This document shows positions 28,686-37,517 of a DNA stretch of 64,000 nt, piece after piece. The notes below the pieces were generated by a model. It had not been told where the DNA came from and made no database searches. It saw only the letters and a list, made by a program, of their open reading frames with translations. Position 1 is the first letter of the stretch; every line of letters begins with the position of its first letter. Source of the DNA: an uncultured Pseudomonadales bacterium (GTDB lineage Bacteria > Pseudomonadota > Gammaproteobacteria > Pseudomonadales > Azotimanducaceae); NCBI GenBank assembly GCA_958296195.1, contig OY282455.1, forward strand, positions 558,001-622,000, written 5' to 3'. The translations under genes were made by a program, and so were the position numbers.

Positions 28686-29027
28686 ATGCGTGTTAGCCCA
28701 ATAGCGGGATCTCCGCCTCATGCGGTGGAGCAGGCGCTAACGACGCTGGGGCGCAACATCCGAACGGCGCGACTGCGCCGCCGGCTTTCGCGCCGGCAGC
28801 TTGCGGAAAAGGTGGGGATGTCCCGCTACCTGATGGCCGACATTGAGGCGGGCAAGCCAACAACGGCCGTGGCCGCCTACATTGGCACTCTTTGGGCGCT
28901 GGGCCTGCTCGATGACGTAGAGGCTCTGGCGCACCCGGACCAGGACTTGGAGGGCAAGGTCTTGGAAGCGGCCCGCCGCCCCACCACGGCGCCCAAGCGA
29001 GGCAGGGCTTTGGACGATGACTTCTGA
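28686..29027 (+). CDS. hipB: HipB-like helix-turn-helix antitoxin/regulator
   Basis: The 113-residue protein contains an XRE/Cro-type helix-turn-helix at about residues 21-75 (LGRNIRTARLRRRLSRRQLA, followed by VGMSRYLMADIEAGKPT) and a flexible charged tail ending ALDDDF. It is immediately upstream of, and overlaps by 11 bases, a HipA-type kinase gene. In such pairs the HTH protein binds and restrains the kinase and represses the operon. An AAGGA box precedes the ATG. The symbol is given by context; HipB-type antitoxins vary widely in sequence. Confidence 0.85.
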   Translation: MRVSPIAGSPPHAVEQALTTLGRNIRTARLRRRLSRRQLAEKVGMSRYLMADIEAGKPTTAVAAYIGTLWALGLLDDVEALAHPDQDLEGKVLEAARRPTTAPKRGRALDDDF

Positions 29028-30288
29028 GCGGGAATGCTACGTTTACATCGTGCTGCCCGAAGAAACGGCGTTCGTGACCGCCGGCCGCTTTCGGGTGACG
29101 CCAACGTCCTTGGGCCTCTCGGTTGGCAAGTTCATCTACGGTCGCTCCTACCTGCAGCGCGAGAACGCGGTCGAGCTGGACCCCGTTGAACTGCGCCTTA
29201 GGACTGGGGAATTTGAAACCGCCTTGATGGGCGGCTTCTTTGGCGCCATACGGGACGCCATGCCCGACGCTTGGGGCCGCCGGGTGCTGGAGCGCCACTT
29301 GCCGGCCGGCCAGCTCGACGAGTTCGACTATTTGCTGAACACCCCGGATGACCGAGCCGGCGCACTCGGATTTGGGTCGAACCCAATCCCCCCATCGGCG
29401 GAACGCAGGTTCAACCGCACCCTTGATCTCGAACGCCTGCAGCGGGCCGCTGCTGGGATCGTCGCCGAGGTCCCCGACTTGGCCGACAAAAGCGCCGGCC
29501 GGCAAGTTCAGGACTTGCTCTTGGCGGGCGCCACGTCGCTGGGCGGTGCCCGCCCGAAAGCCGTTGTGGAGGATGAGAACGCCCTATGGATTGCGAAATT
29601 CACCAGCGAAGGCGATGGCTGGAGCCATCCTCGGGTTGAACATGGCCTTTTGGAACTCGCCAAGGCCTGCGGCATCAACGCCGCGCACAGCAAACTGACG
29701 ACTGTGGCGGGACGCGACGTGCTGTTGGTGCGGCGCTTCGACCGCGAAGGCGCACAAGCACGGGGCTATTGTCGTCACCGCATAGTTAGCGCCCTGACCT
29801 TGGTGCGGGCGGATGATGCGGCCACCAACCGGCGCAACTGGTCCTATCTGATGTTGGCGGACGAGATTCGTCGCGTCAGCGCCAGCCCGCAAGCGGATTT
29901 GCGGGAACTGTTCGCCCGGATGTGCTTCAACGCCGCGGTCTCGAACTTGGATGACCATCCGCGCAACCACGCCGTCTTGGCCAAGGGCCGCAATTGGCGG
30001 CTTAGCCCAGCCTACGACCTAACGCCAAGCCCGGTGGTCGCTCAGGAACGCCGCGATCTTGCCATGGCCTGCGGCCTGCAGGGTCGCCTTGCCAGCAAGG
30101 GCAACCTGCTTTCCGGCCATGGTCGTTTTTTGCTCAGCAGGGATGAGGCTGAACGGGCATTCGCCGACATCATCCAGACCGTCGGCAGCGAATGGCGCAC
30201 CGTCATGCACCGCACCGGCGTCAGCGAGCAGGACCGCGACCGCATCGCCAGGGCTTTCCTGTACCCCGGTTTATTCCACGAGGCGTAA
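29017..30288 (+). CDS. hipA: HipA family serine/threonine kinase toxin
   Basis: HipA kinases phosphorylate translation-related targets (glutamyl-tRNA synthetase in E. coli) and cause growth arrest or persistence. The 423-residue protein has the N-terminal couple-hipA domain, the phosphate-loop phrase SLGGARPK ending at Lys181, the catalytic loop NLDDHPRNH (N310, D312/D313, N317), and the metal-binding YDLTPSP with Asp334. All expected catalytic residues are present, so it is probably active. The start ATG lies within the last codons of hipB. The target in this organism cannot be inferred. Confidence 0.92.
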   Translation: MTSERECYVYIVLPEETAFVTAGRFRVTPTSLGLSVGKFIYGRSYLQRENAVELDPVELRLRTGEFETALMGGFFGAIRDAMPDAWGRRVLERHLPAGQLDEFDYLLNTPDDRAGALGFGSNPIPPSAERRFNRTLDLERLQRAAAGIVAEVPDLADKSAGRQVQDLLLAGATSLGGARPKAVVEDENALWIAKFTSEGDGWSHPRVEHGLLELAKACGINAAHSKLTTVAGRDVLLVRRFDREGAQARGYCRHRIVSALTLVRADDAATNRRNWSYLMLADEIRRVSASPQADLRELFARMCFNAAVSNLDDHPRNHAVLAKGRNWRLSPAYDLTPSPVVAQERRDLAMACGLQGRLASKGNLLSGHGRFLLSRDEAERAFADIIQTVGSEWRTVMHRTGVSEQDRDRIARAFLYPGLFHEA

Positions 30289-30387
30289 CAAGCCTTTGCC
30301 CAAGCGCCAAGCCCCTGCGGTTGCCCGGCGAATTTAGGCTTGCCCTTCGGCAAACGCCAAGCCGGCGAAAGCTGGCATACTGTGGCA

Positions 30388-31998
30388 ATGCGCTTTTTCA
30401 ACACCGCCGGTCCCATTAAGCCGACCAACCACTACTGCATTCCGCCCTTGCAGCGGCTCGATTTACAGGCGTTGCTCGCTCTTATTCGGCAAGAAAAGTA
30501 CTTTGTGCTCCATGCGCCGCGGCAAACCGGCAAGACCTCCACTCTGCTGGCACTGCGGGATGTGCTGAACAGCGGCACTGAGGGCAGCTACCGCTGCGTG
30601 TACGCCAATGTCGAGGGCGCTCAGGCCATGCGGGAGAACGTGGAGCCGGCCATGCGCACCATTCTGGGCGAACTGGCCTCCCGGGCGCGCGCCACCCTCA
30701 AGGATGATTTTTTGGATGAGGTTTGGCCGGGCATTCTGGCCAAACACGGGGCAGGGGGCGCTTTGGGCGAAGCCTTGGCGCACTGGGCCGAAGCGACTGA
30801 AAAGCCTCTAGTGCTGCTCATTGATGAAATCGACTCCCTTGTGGGGGACAGCCTGCTGGCCGTTTTGCGGCAACTCCGGGCCGGCTATGACCGCCGCCCG
30901 GCGGGGTTTCCGCAAAGCGTCATTCTGTGCGGCGTGCGCGATGTGCGGGACTACCGCATCCACTCCACGGCGGAGCAGGCCATCATCGCCGGCGGCAGCG
31001 CCTTTAACATCAGGGCCAAGTCCTTGCGTTTGGGGGACTTCTCCAAGGACGAAACGCGGGCGCTTTTGGCGCAGCACACCGAGGAGACGGGCCAAGAGTT
31101 CACGCCGGAGGCGCTGCAGGCCGTTTGGGCGCAAACCCAGGGCCAGCCGTGGCTGGTGAACGCTCTGGCGGACGAAGTCTGCTCGTATCGCGCTGTCTCC
31201 GGGAACGACCGTCCGATCACCCGCAACGACATTCTTGAGGCGCAGGAGCAACTGATCCTGAGGCGGGAGACCCACTTGGATCAACTGGCCGACAAGCTTC
31301 AGGAGGAGCGGGTGCGCCGGGTGGTGGAGCCGCTGCTCAGCGGTGGGGGTGAACGCGAGTTCTCGGCTAGGGACTTGGAGTACGTCCGGGACCTGGGCCT
31401 CATCGCCAGGGATTCGCCTTTGCGCATCGCCAACCCCATTTACGCGGAGGTGGTGCCGCGGGAATTGACCGCCGCCACCGAGGAAGGTTTCGTCGAGGAT
31501 GCGGCTTGGTATGTGGACGCCGACGGCAGCTTGGATATGGTCAAGCTGCTTGCGGCCTTTCAAGCCTTCTTTCGCGAGCATTCGGAACATTGGGTGGAGC
31601 GCTTCTCCTACCGGGAGGCCGGGCCGCAGCTCCTCCTGCAGGCGTTTTTGCAACGCATCGTCAATGGTGGCGGGCGCATTGAGCGGGAATACGGCTTGGG
31701 CCGCGGGCGCACGGACCTCCTGGTTCTATGGCCGCGAGCCGTTGGCGGCGAAGACGCCTCCGGCGCGGAGGCAGGTGGAATGCACAGAACTGTGGTCGAG
31801 TGCAAAATTCTGCACAAGAGTTTGGACAGTGCCATTGAGCAAGGCTTGGAGCAAACCGCCGGCTACATGGACCGCAGCGCCGCGGCGTCCGGCCATTTGG
31901 TGATCTTTGACCGGGACCCGAACAGGAGTTGGCAGGACAAGATTTTTCATCGAACGCCGGCCGTCAGCGGCGCCGAAATTCACGTTTGGGGGATGTAA
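30388..31998 (+). CDS. AAA-like ATPase with C-terminal PD-(D/E)XK-type region
   Basis: From ATG 30388 (MRFFNTAGPIKPTNHYCIPP) the product is 536 residues. It has Walker A APRQTGKT (43-50) and Walker B LVLLIDEID (about 141-149), then a helical lid and winged-helix-like region. The C-terminal part has an acidic residue in GRGRTDLLVLW and VVECKILHK about 35 residues later, resembling the D...ExK active site of PD-(D/E)XK nucleases (DUF1703-like). The N-terminal phrasing is that of the widespread 'AAA-ATPase-like' family, whose function is unknown. It follows hipA by 99 bases. A role in defence or mobile-element biology is possible but unproven. Confidence 0.8.
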   Translation: MRFFNTAGPIKPTNHYCIPPLQRLDLQALLALIRQEKYFVLHAPRQTGKTSTLLALRDVLNSGTEGSYRCVYANVEGAQAMRENVEPAMRTILGELASRARATLKDDFLDEVWPGILAKHGAGGALGEALAHWAEATEKPLVLLIDEIDSLVGDSLLAVLRQLRAGYDRRPAGFPQSVILCGVRDVRDYRIHSTAEQAIIAGGSAFNIRAKSLRLGDFSKDETRALLAQHTEETGQEFTPEALQAVWAQTQGQPWLVNALADEVCSYRAVSGNDRPITRNDILEAQEQLILRRETHLDQLADKLQEERVRRVVEPLLSGGGEREFSARDLEYVRDLGLIARDSPLRIANPIYAEVVPRELTAATEEGFVEDAAWYVDADGSLDMVKLLAAFQAFFREHSEHWVERFSYREAGPQLLLQAFLQRIVNGGGRIEREYGLGRGRTDLLVLWPRAVGGEDASGAEAGGMHRTVVECKILHKSLDSAIEQGLEQTAGYMDRSAAASGHLVIFDRDPNRSWQDKIFHRTPAVSGAEIHVWGM

Positions 31999-32212
31999 GA
32001 CCAATTTGGATGCCGACGTTGATGTTACCGACACGCCACGATTTCATGCGCACAATCGGGGTCCTCGCTGCCGCCGTTTCCCCCACATTTTGCTTGCTTT
32101 AGGCAAGATGATGACCTAGGTTTCAGCCATTGCGGGATGGAATTGAAGGGCCGTTGCTGATGAGCAATTCGGTAGGATAGCTGCGGCAGCATCGACGCTG
32201 AACAGCGCTTAG

Positions 32213-34561
32213 CTAGGTCGTCTGTCCGCCCGCGCCGTGAAAGCCCGGTTTGGCCTTGACTTGCAGTTCCCGGAGTTTCTCCCTCTCCTTTTTCGCCTCC
32301 CGGTATAGTTGATCGTGGCCCGGCAGGTATTGCTTTTGCCAATCCGTAACCTGGGTGCCGTACCAGGCGGCGGCTTGGCGGGTGAAGTAGGGGTTGGTTA
32401 GGTGAGGGCGGGCCAGGGCCACTAGGTCCGCTCGGCGGCAGGCGATGAGGGTGTTGACCTGTTCGGCGCTGGTGATGTTGCCCACCGCTAGGGTCTTGAT
32501 GTTGGTCAGGTTGCGGATGGCCTCCGCGAAGGGGGTTTGGAACATGCGGCCATAGATCGGGGCTTGGTCCGGCACTGTCTGCCCGGCGGAGACGTCGATG
32601 AGGTCGCAGCCGATCTCGGCGAACGCCTTGGCGATGGCCACCGTGTCCGCCTCGCTGATGCCGCCCTCCTTCCAGTCGCAGGCGGAGATGCGCACGGACA
32701 TGGGCTTGTCGTCGGGCCAGATCTCGCGCATGGCGGCGAACACCTCCAGCGGATAGCGCACTCGGTTGTCGATGCAGCCGCCGTATTCGTCGCTGCGCAG
32801 GTTGGTCAAGGGCGACAGGAAGGAGGCCAGCAGGTAGCCGTGGGCGCAATGCAACTCCAGCATGTCGAAGCCGGCCCGAGCGGCTCTTTCGGTGGAGGCA
32901 ACGAACTGATCGCGGATGGCGTCCATCTGTGCGCGGGCTAGGGCTTCGGGGCGTTGCGAAATGCCCTCAAAATAGGGGTGGTCGGAGGCGGAGACCAAGG
33001 GCCAATTGCCGGCCTGCATGGGCTTGTCCATCTCCTGCCAGCCAAGTTGAGTGGAGCCCTTGCGCCCGGCGTGGCCTAGCTGCAGGCAGATGCGGGTGGT
33101 GCTGTTGCCGTGGACGAAATCGACGATGCGGCGCAAGGCCCTCTCCTGCTCGTCGTTCCATAAGCCAGTGCAGCCGGTGGTGATGCGCGCCTGCGGGGAG
33201 GGGCAGGTCATTTCCACGAACATTAGGGCGGCGCCGCCTAGGGCGCGGCTGCCGTAATGGACGAAGTGCCAATCCGTCGGCACCCCATCCACCGCCGAAT
33301 ACTGTGCCATGGGCGAGACCACAACCCGGTTGTCCAGCACCATCCCGCGCAGCCGGATGGGCGTGAACATCGGGGTGGGTTTGAGCTTGCGGCAGTCGAA
33401 GCCGGTCTCCTCAAAATGGGTTTGGTAGAACTCCGCATCCGCCCGCTCAATGAAGGAAGGGTCGCGCAGCGCCAAGTTGTCATAGGTGATGCTCTTGGCC
33501 CGCGCCAGCACCGTGGTGGCGAACTGCATGGGCTGCATGTCCCAGGAGCGCTCCACATGCTCGAACCATTGCAAGGAGACGTTGGCGTTGTGCTGGGTTA
33601 TCTCCACCTGTGTGCGGCGGACCTTGTCGTAGGCGTCGAAGGCTTCATCAAGGCTGGATTCACCGTATGCAACAACCGCTTCGGAAAGGGCGATGGCGCA
33701 CTCCATCGCCAGCTTGGTGCCGGAACCCACCGAGTAATGGGCGGACGCCTTGGCGTCGCCGAGCAGGACTAGCTTGCCGAAGTGCCAGTTCGCGCAGGAA
33801 ATGCGCGGAAAGTTGCGCCACAGGGAGCGGTTGACTAGGAGGGAGTGCCCTTCAAGCTCCTCCCGAAACACTCCTTCGATGCGCCGGGCGCTTGCCGCCT
33901 CGGTGCCGGCGTTCAAGCCTAGGCCGCGCCAGCAGGCTTCCCCCATCTCGATCACCCAGGTGCTGTGGCCGGGTTCGTACTGATAGGTGTGGGCAATGAC
34001 GATGCCGTGCTCCGTCTCCCGGAAGAAGTAGTGAAAGGCATCCAAGGGGCGGGTTGAACCCATCCAGGAAAATTTATTGCGGCAGTGTGCAATCTGCGGC
34101 CGGAACTGCGCCTTGAAGCGCCCTCGAACAGCGCTGTTGACGCCGTCGGCGGCGACGATCAGGTCCGCGTCCTTGAACTGCGTTGCCAAGTTTTCGACAT
34201 CGATTTGGGTGTTGAAGTGCATTGTCACGCCGAGCGCCGCGCAACGCTCCTGCAGCAGGCGCAGCAAGGCCACCCGGGAGCAGCCGGCGAAGCCGTGGCC
34301 GGCGCAGCGAATCTCCGATTCCTTGTAGCGGACGACGATGTCGTCCCAATAGGCCATGCAGTTGCGGATGTTGCGGTAGGAGGGCGGGTCGTGGCTGATG
34401 AACTCGTCAAGGGTTTCATCGGAGAACACCACGCCGAAGCCGAAGGTGTCCTGGGTGCCGTTCTGCTCAAAGACTTCTATGCGCCAGTCCGGGCGGGCCT
34501 TCTTCGTTAGCAGGCTGAAGTAGAGGCCGCCGGGGCCGCCGCCAATGACCACGATGCGCAT
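32213..34561 (-). CDS. Bifunctional flavin monooxygenase/OYE reductase, 2-aminobenzoyl-CoA (or salicylyl-CoA 5-) hydroxylase type
   Basis: The 782-residue fusion has an N-terminal FAD-dependent aromatic hydroxylase (GGGPGG at residues 8-13, GDAKASAHYSVGSG further on). From about residue 395 an old-yellow-enzyme/NADH:flavin oxidoreductase domain follows (RLRGMVLDNRVVVSPMAQYS, ELHCAHGYLLASFLSP). This architecture is known from 2-aminobenzoyl-CoA monooxygenase/reductase of Azoarcus evansii and from 'salicylyl-CoA 5-hydroxylase' annotations. The N-terminus is fixed at ATG 34561, because the frame upstream runs through a tandem repeat and has no protein-like character. It is divergent from an SDR-MarR-crotonase-RidA operon, as in anthranilate-CoA clusters. 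No CoA ligase is present. Confidence 0.85.
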   Translation of the reverse strand: MRIVVIGGGPGGLYFSLLTKKARPDWRIEVFEQNGTQDTFGFGVVFSDETLDEFISHDPPSYRNIRNCMAYWDDIVVRYKESEIRCAGHGFAGCSRVALLRLLQERCAALGVTMHFNTQIDVENLATQFKDADLIVAADGVNSAVRGRFKAQFRPQIAHCRNKFSWMGSTRPLDAFHYFFRETEHGIVIAHTYQYEPGHSTWVIEMGEACWRGLGLNAGTEAASARRIEGVFREELEGHSLLVNRSLWRNFPRISCANWHFGKLVLLGDAKASAHYSVGSGTKLAMECAIALSEAVVAYGESSLDEAFDAYDKVRRTQVEITQHNANVSLQWFEHVERSWDMQPMQFATTVLARAKSITYDNLALRDPSFIERADAEFYQTHFEETGFDCRKLKPTPMFTPIRLRGMVLDNRVVVSPMAQYSAVDGVPTDWHFVHYGSRALGGAALMFVEMTCPSPQARITTGCTGLWNDEQERALRRIVDFVHGNSTTRICLQLGHAGRKGSTQLGWQEMDKPMQAGNWPLVSASDHPYFEGISQRPEALARAQMDAIRDQFVASTERAARAGFDMLELHCAHGYLLASFLSPLTNLRSDEYGGCIDNRVRYPLEVFAAMREIWPDDKPMSVRISACDWKEGGISEADTVAIAKAFAEIGCDLIDVSAGQTVPDQAPIYGRMFQTPFAEAIRNLTNIKTLAVGNITSAEQVNTLIACRRADLVALARPHLTNPYFTRQAAAWYGTQVTDWQKQYLPGHDQLYREAKKEREKLRELQVKAKPGFHGAGGQTT

Positions 34562-34686
34562 GGATGATTCCAATCGAAGTCCGCTTGCGTTTTCCGCATT
34601 ATATTTTAGTCTTAAAGCAATTTCCCCTGCGAATCCTGATCGATGTCTCATTTGAGTCCAGTAGCCAGCTTGGACAAGAGCGTAAA

Positions 34687-34821
34687 GGCTCTGCACCTGC
34701 GAGGGGTGTCCCCTCGCGCTTCGTGGCTTAGGGCTCCTTGCTTGCGAAGGGGGTCCCTTAGCGCACCCCGGCTGAAGGCTCCTTGCTTGCGAGGGGTTCC
34801 CCCTCACGCTCCCCGGCTGAG
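34687..34821. repeat. Three tandem 45-bp palindrome-bearing repeats
   Basis: Units start at 34687, 34732 and 34777, each beginning GGCTC and exactly 45 bases long, with a partial fourth start at 34822. Each unit has an inverted repeat in its middle. In unit 1 it is perfect: GCGAGGGG at 34699-34706 pairs with CCCCTCGC at 34710-34717 around a 3-base loop. Units 2 and 3 keep degenerate versions. The array lies between two divergent genes (starts at 34561 and 34846), so it could act on transcription of both or be a REP/BIME-like element. Confidence 0.8.
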
Positions 34822-34845
34822 GGCTCTCCCAGCAAGGGCGGCGGA

Positions 34846-35628
34846 ATGACCGGGTTGCAGGGGAAACATGCGGTGGTTACTGGCGCTGGGGGTGGCATCG
34901 GCGCGGCCATCGTTGCGGAACTTGCCCGGTTGGGTGCTAGCTTGACCCTGGTGGGGCGCACCGCCGCCTCGCTTGAAAGGGTCTGCGGCAATCTTGTGCG
35001 GGAAGAGCCGGGGGCGCGGGTAGGCTGGGCCGTTGCTGACGTGACCGACAGCGCCACCGTCGCCGCCGCCTTTGACCAAGCCCGCGCCCGCTTTGGCGGC
35101 ATCGACATTCTCGTCTGCTGCGCCGGGCAGGCGGTGAGCGAGGCGTTCCATCGCACCACTGCGGAACACTGGGGCGACACCCTGCGGGTCAACTTGGACG
35201 GTGCCTTTCACTGCATTCAGGCGGCCCTGCCGGACATGCGGGGTCGGGGTTGGGGGCGAATCGTCAACGTGGCCAGCACCGCCGGGCTGAAGGGCTACGC
35301 CTATGTGGCCGCCTACTGCGCCTCCAAGCACGGCCTGATTGGGCTGACCCGCGCCTTGGCCTTGGAGTTGGCTGCCAAGGGCGTCACGGTCAACGCGGTC
35401 TGCCCCGGCTACACGGACACTGCGGTCGTCAGGGAAGCGGTCGCCAACATCCGCGCCAAAACGGGACGCAGCGAACAGGAGGCGTTGGCCGAATTGACCG
35501 CCGCCAATCCCCAAGGCCGCCTTGTAGCACCCAATGAAGTGGCCAGCGCCGTGGCGTGGCTGTGTGGCCCAAACAGCGCCAGCATCAACGGTCAAAGCAT
35601 CGTCGTCGCCGGCGGAGAAGTGATGTGA
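34846..35628 (+). CDS. SDR-family NAD(P)-dependent dehydrogenase
   Basis: The 260-residue protein is a classical short-chain dehydrogenase with cofactor motif TGAGGGIG (about 13-20), an NNAG-equivalent region (LVCCAGQA), catalytic Ser in NVASTAG and Tyr-x3-Lys in YVAAYCASKHG. The C-terminus (NGQSIVVAGGEVM) is family-like. In a 2-aminobenzoyl-CoA-type cluster it could oxidise a 3-hydroxyacyl-CoA or alicyclic alcohol intermediate. ATG 34846 directly precedes the Rossmann fold. Earlier in-frame starts fall inside the 45-bp repeats and are rejected. The marR-like gene begins 2 bases after its stop. Confidence 0.9.
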   Translation: MTGLQGKHAVVTGAGGGIGAAIVAELARLGASLTLVGRTAASLERVCGNLVREEPGARVGWAVADVTDSATVAAAFDQARARFGGIDILVCCAGQAVSEAFHRTTAEHWGDTLRVNLDGAFHCIQAALPDMRGRGWGRIVNVASTAGLKGYAYVAAYCASKHGLIGLTRALALELAAKGVTVNAVCPGYTDTAVVREAVANIRAKTGRSEQEALAELTAANPQGRLVAPNEVASAVAWLCGPNSASINGQSIVVAGGEVM

Positions 35629-35630
35629 CG

Positions 35631-36146
35631 ATGAATCCTAGTGGCGCCAAATTGGTGGTCGCCAATAGAGCCGGTCAGGCGGACATCGAAACTCGGTTGA
35701 CTGAAGGGGATCATCAAGCCTTGCGCCTGTGGCTGCGGCTGTTGGCCTGCACCAACCTCATTGAAGGCAGCGTGCGGGAGCGCCTGAAAAGCGAGTTCGC
35801 CATCACTCTGCCGCGCTTCGACCTAATGGCCCAGTTGCAGCGTTCCCCTGCGGGCCTGTCGATGGGGGAGCTTTCCCAGCGTTTGATGGTGACCGGCGGC
35901 AACGTCACGGGCATCGTCGCGGCCCTGGAGGCGGAGGGGCTGATCGTCCGCGAGCCCGACCTTGGCGACCGACGCATCTCCCGGGTGCGCCTGACGGATG
36001 CCGGCAAGACCAGTTTTGAACGCATGGCCAAGGTCCATGAGGAATGGATCGTCGGCCTTTTCGTTGGGCTTTCCGCTGTAGAACAGGCGGACCTTAGCGA
36101 ACTGCTGGGCCAGCTGAAGGCCCATGCTTCCAAGATGCGCAACTGA
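35631..36146 (+). CDS. MarR-family transcriptional regulator
   Basis: The 171-residue protein has a winged helix-turn-helix typical of Mar[21 protein letters not shown], followed by [20 protein letters not shown] and the wing [13 protein letters not shown]. MarR proteins in aromatic catabolic operons usually repress until a CoA thioester or free aromatic acid binds. Its place inside the operon and the divergent promoter region with tandem palindromes make it the likely regulator of both transcripts. ATG 35631 is two bases after the SDR stop. An upstream in-frame start would overlap that gene and add an arginine-rich non-family tail. Confidence 0.9.
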   Translation: MNPSGAKLVVANRAGQADIETRLTEGDHQALRLWLRLLACTNLIEGSVRERLKSEFAITLPRFDLMAQLQRSPAGLSMGELSQRLMVTGGNVTGIVAALEAEGLIVREPDLGDRRISRVRLTDAGKTSFERMAKVHEEWIVGLFVGLSAVEQADLSELLGQLKAHASKMRN

Positions 36147-36157
36147 GGAGCAGCACT

Positions 36158-36976
36158 ATGCAGGTTAAGAACTTTGCGGACTATCAAGCGGAGCACTTCG
36201 AGTGGAGCGTCACTGACCGAGTTGGACGCATCACCCTGAATCGCCCACAGCGTAAGAATCCCCTCACTTTCGACTCCTACGCCGAGTTGCGCAACCTGTT
36301 CCAAGGCTTGCGCCATGCTCAGGACGTTCGCGCCCTGGTGCTCGCCGGCGCCGGCGGCAACTTCTGCTCCGGCGGGGACGTGCATGAAATCATCGGCCCC
36401 TTGGTGAAGATGCCCATGCCGGAACTGCTGGCCTTCACGCGCATGACTGGGGACCTGGTCAAGGCCATGCGCAACTGCCCGCAGCCGATCATCGCCGCGG
36501 TGGACGGCGTGTGCGCCGGCGCCGGCGCCATCTTGGCGATGGTCTCGGACTTCCGCTACGCCACGCCGGAGGCGAAGACGGCCTTTCTGTTTTGCCGGGT
36601 GGGCCTGGCCGGCTGCGACATGGGCGCCTGCAGCTTGCTGCCGCGCCTAATCGGTGAGGGCAGGGCGGCGGAACTGCTGTACACCGGGCGCAGTTTCTCG
36701 GCTGCGGAAGGGGAGCATTGGGGTTATTTCAACGCGGTCGTTTCGCAACGGGACCTGCTGCCGCGGGTGCTTGAACTGGCCGGCCGCATCGCCGCCGGCC
36801 CAACCTTCGCCCATGCCATGACCAAGGCCATGCTGAACCAGGAGCGCAGCATGACCTTGGACCAAGCGGTGGAGGCGGAGGCCCAAGCCCAGGCGGTTTG
36901 CATGGCGACGGAGGACTTCAAGCGCGCATACTCAGCCTTTGTCAACCGCGAAAAGCCGCTGTTTGCCGGCAATTAG
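36158..36976 (+). CDS. Enoyl-CoA hydratase/isomerase-family protein lacking both hydratase glutamates
   Basis: The 272-residue crotonase-fold protein has the oxyanion-hole phrase [14 protein letters not shown] and the second peptide-NH segment [10 protein letters not shown]. By alignment to the classical hydratase, the two catalytic glutamates (Glu144 and Glu164 in rat numbering) are replaced by Ile125 and Arg147, while an Asp (D154) appears in [11 protein letters not shown]. It is therefore unlikely to be a simple hydratase. A C-C hydrolase, isomerase or ring-opening role on an alicyclic CoA thioester would fit the cluster. AGGAG lies just upstream of the ATG, and spacing to its neighbours is about 11-15 bases. 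Confidence 0.87.
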   Translation: MQVKNFADYQAEHFEWSVTDRVGRITLNRPQRKNPLTFDSYAELRNLFQGLRHAQDVRALVLAGAGGNFCSGGDVHEIIGPLVKMPMPELLAFTRMTGDLVKAMRNCPQPIIAAVDGVCAGAGAILAMVSDFRYATPEAKTAFLFCRVGLAGCDMGACSLLPRLIGEGRAAELLYTGRSFSAAEGEHWGYFNAVVSQRDLLPRVLELAGRIAAGPTFAHAMTKAMLNQERSMTLDQAVEAEAQAQAVCMATEDFKRAYSAFVNREKPLFAGN

Positions 36977-36991
36977 GGAGCACAGGCAACC

Positions 36992-37465
36992 GTGGAAACC
37001 TCGCACCCCTCCGACCAAACCAAGTCTTTGACCGGCAAGGAGCAAGACCACCCAGACGAAGTGCCGGAAGCGCTGTTCCCAAAAATCTTGGCGCCGCCGC
37101 AACTGCCGAGGCCGAAGGGATACGCCCACGGCATGGCGGCCGCGGGCCGGTTGGTGGTGACCGCCGGCCATGTCGGTTGGGATGAGCAGGGCGAGTTCGC
37201 CGAAGGCATCGCCGGCCAAGTGGAGCAAACCCTGCGCAACATCGTGCAGGTGTTGGCCGAAGCCGGCGCCCAGCCGCAGCACTTGGTTCGGCTAACTTGG
37301 TACGTCACCAGCCGAGATGCCTACCTAGCGGAGCAAAAGGCCATCGGCGCCGCCTATCGCCGCGTGGTCGGCCGTCATTACCCCGCCATGGCGGTGGTTG
37401 AAGTCTCGGCGCTGATGGAGCCGGAGGCGTTGGTGGAGATTGAGGCGACCGCAGTGATCGGTTAA
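36992..37465 (+). CDS. RidA-family protein with altered active-site position
   Basis: The 157-residue protein is a YjgF/YER057c/UK114-fold member: AGRLVVTAGHVGWDEQGEF, QTLRNIVQVLAEAGAQPQHLVRLTWYV and a C-terminal VEVSAL...VEIEATAVI strand pair. Canonical RidA imine deaminases have an essential arginine in a P-A-R-S/T phrase; here the position is Met133 (YPAMAVVEV). It may still bind a substrate but is not expected to be a standard deaminase. An N-terminal extension of about 40 residues precedes the fold. It starts at a GTG with AGGGAG upstream, 15 bases after the crotonase gene. Confidence 0.87.
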   Translation: METSHPSDQTKSLTGKEQDHPDEVPEALFPKILAPPQLPRPKGYAHGMAAAGRLVVTAGHVGWDEQGEFAEGIAGQVEQTLRNIVQVLAEAGAQPQHLVRLTWYVTSRDAYLAEQKAIGAAYRRVVGRHYPAMAVVEVSALMEPEALVEIEATAVIG

Positions 37466-37517
37466 CGAAGTGCTATAGTTCCGCGCACGATCACCAATTC
37501 CTTGCTGGTCGAGGTCG

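Noticed and set aside
34562-34807. 82-codon N-terminal extension of the monooxygenase/reductase gene
   Set aside because: The extension reads through the 45-bp tandem repeats, and the Rossmann fold starts immediately at ATG 34561.
34687-34821. Possible CRISPR array
   Set aside because: The three units are contiguous with no unique spacers, and no cas genes are nearby.
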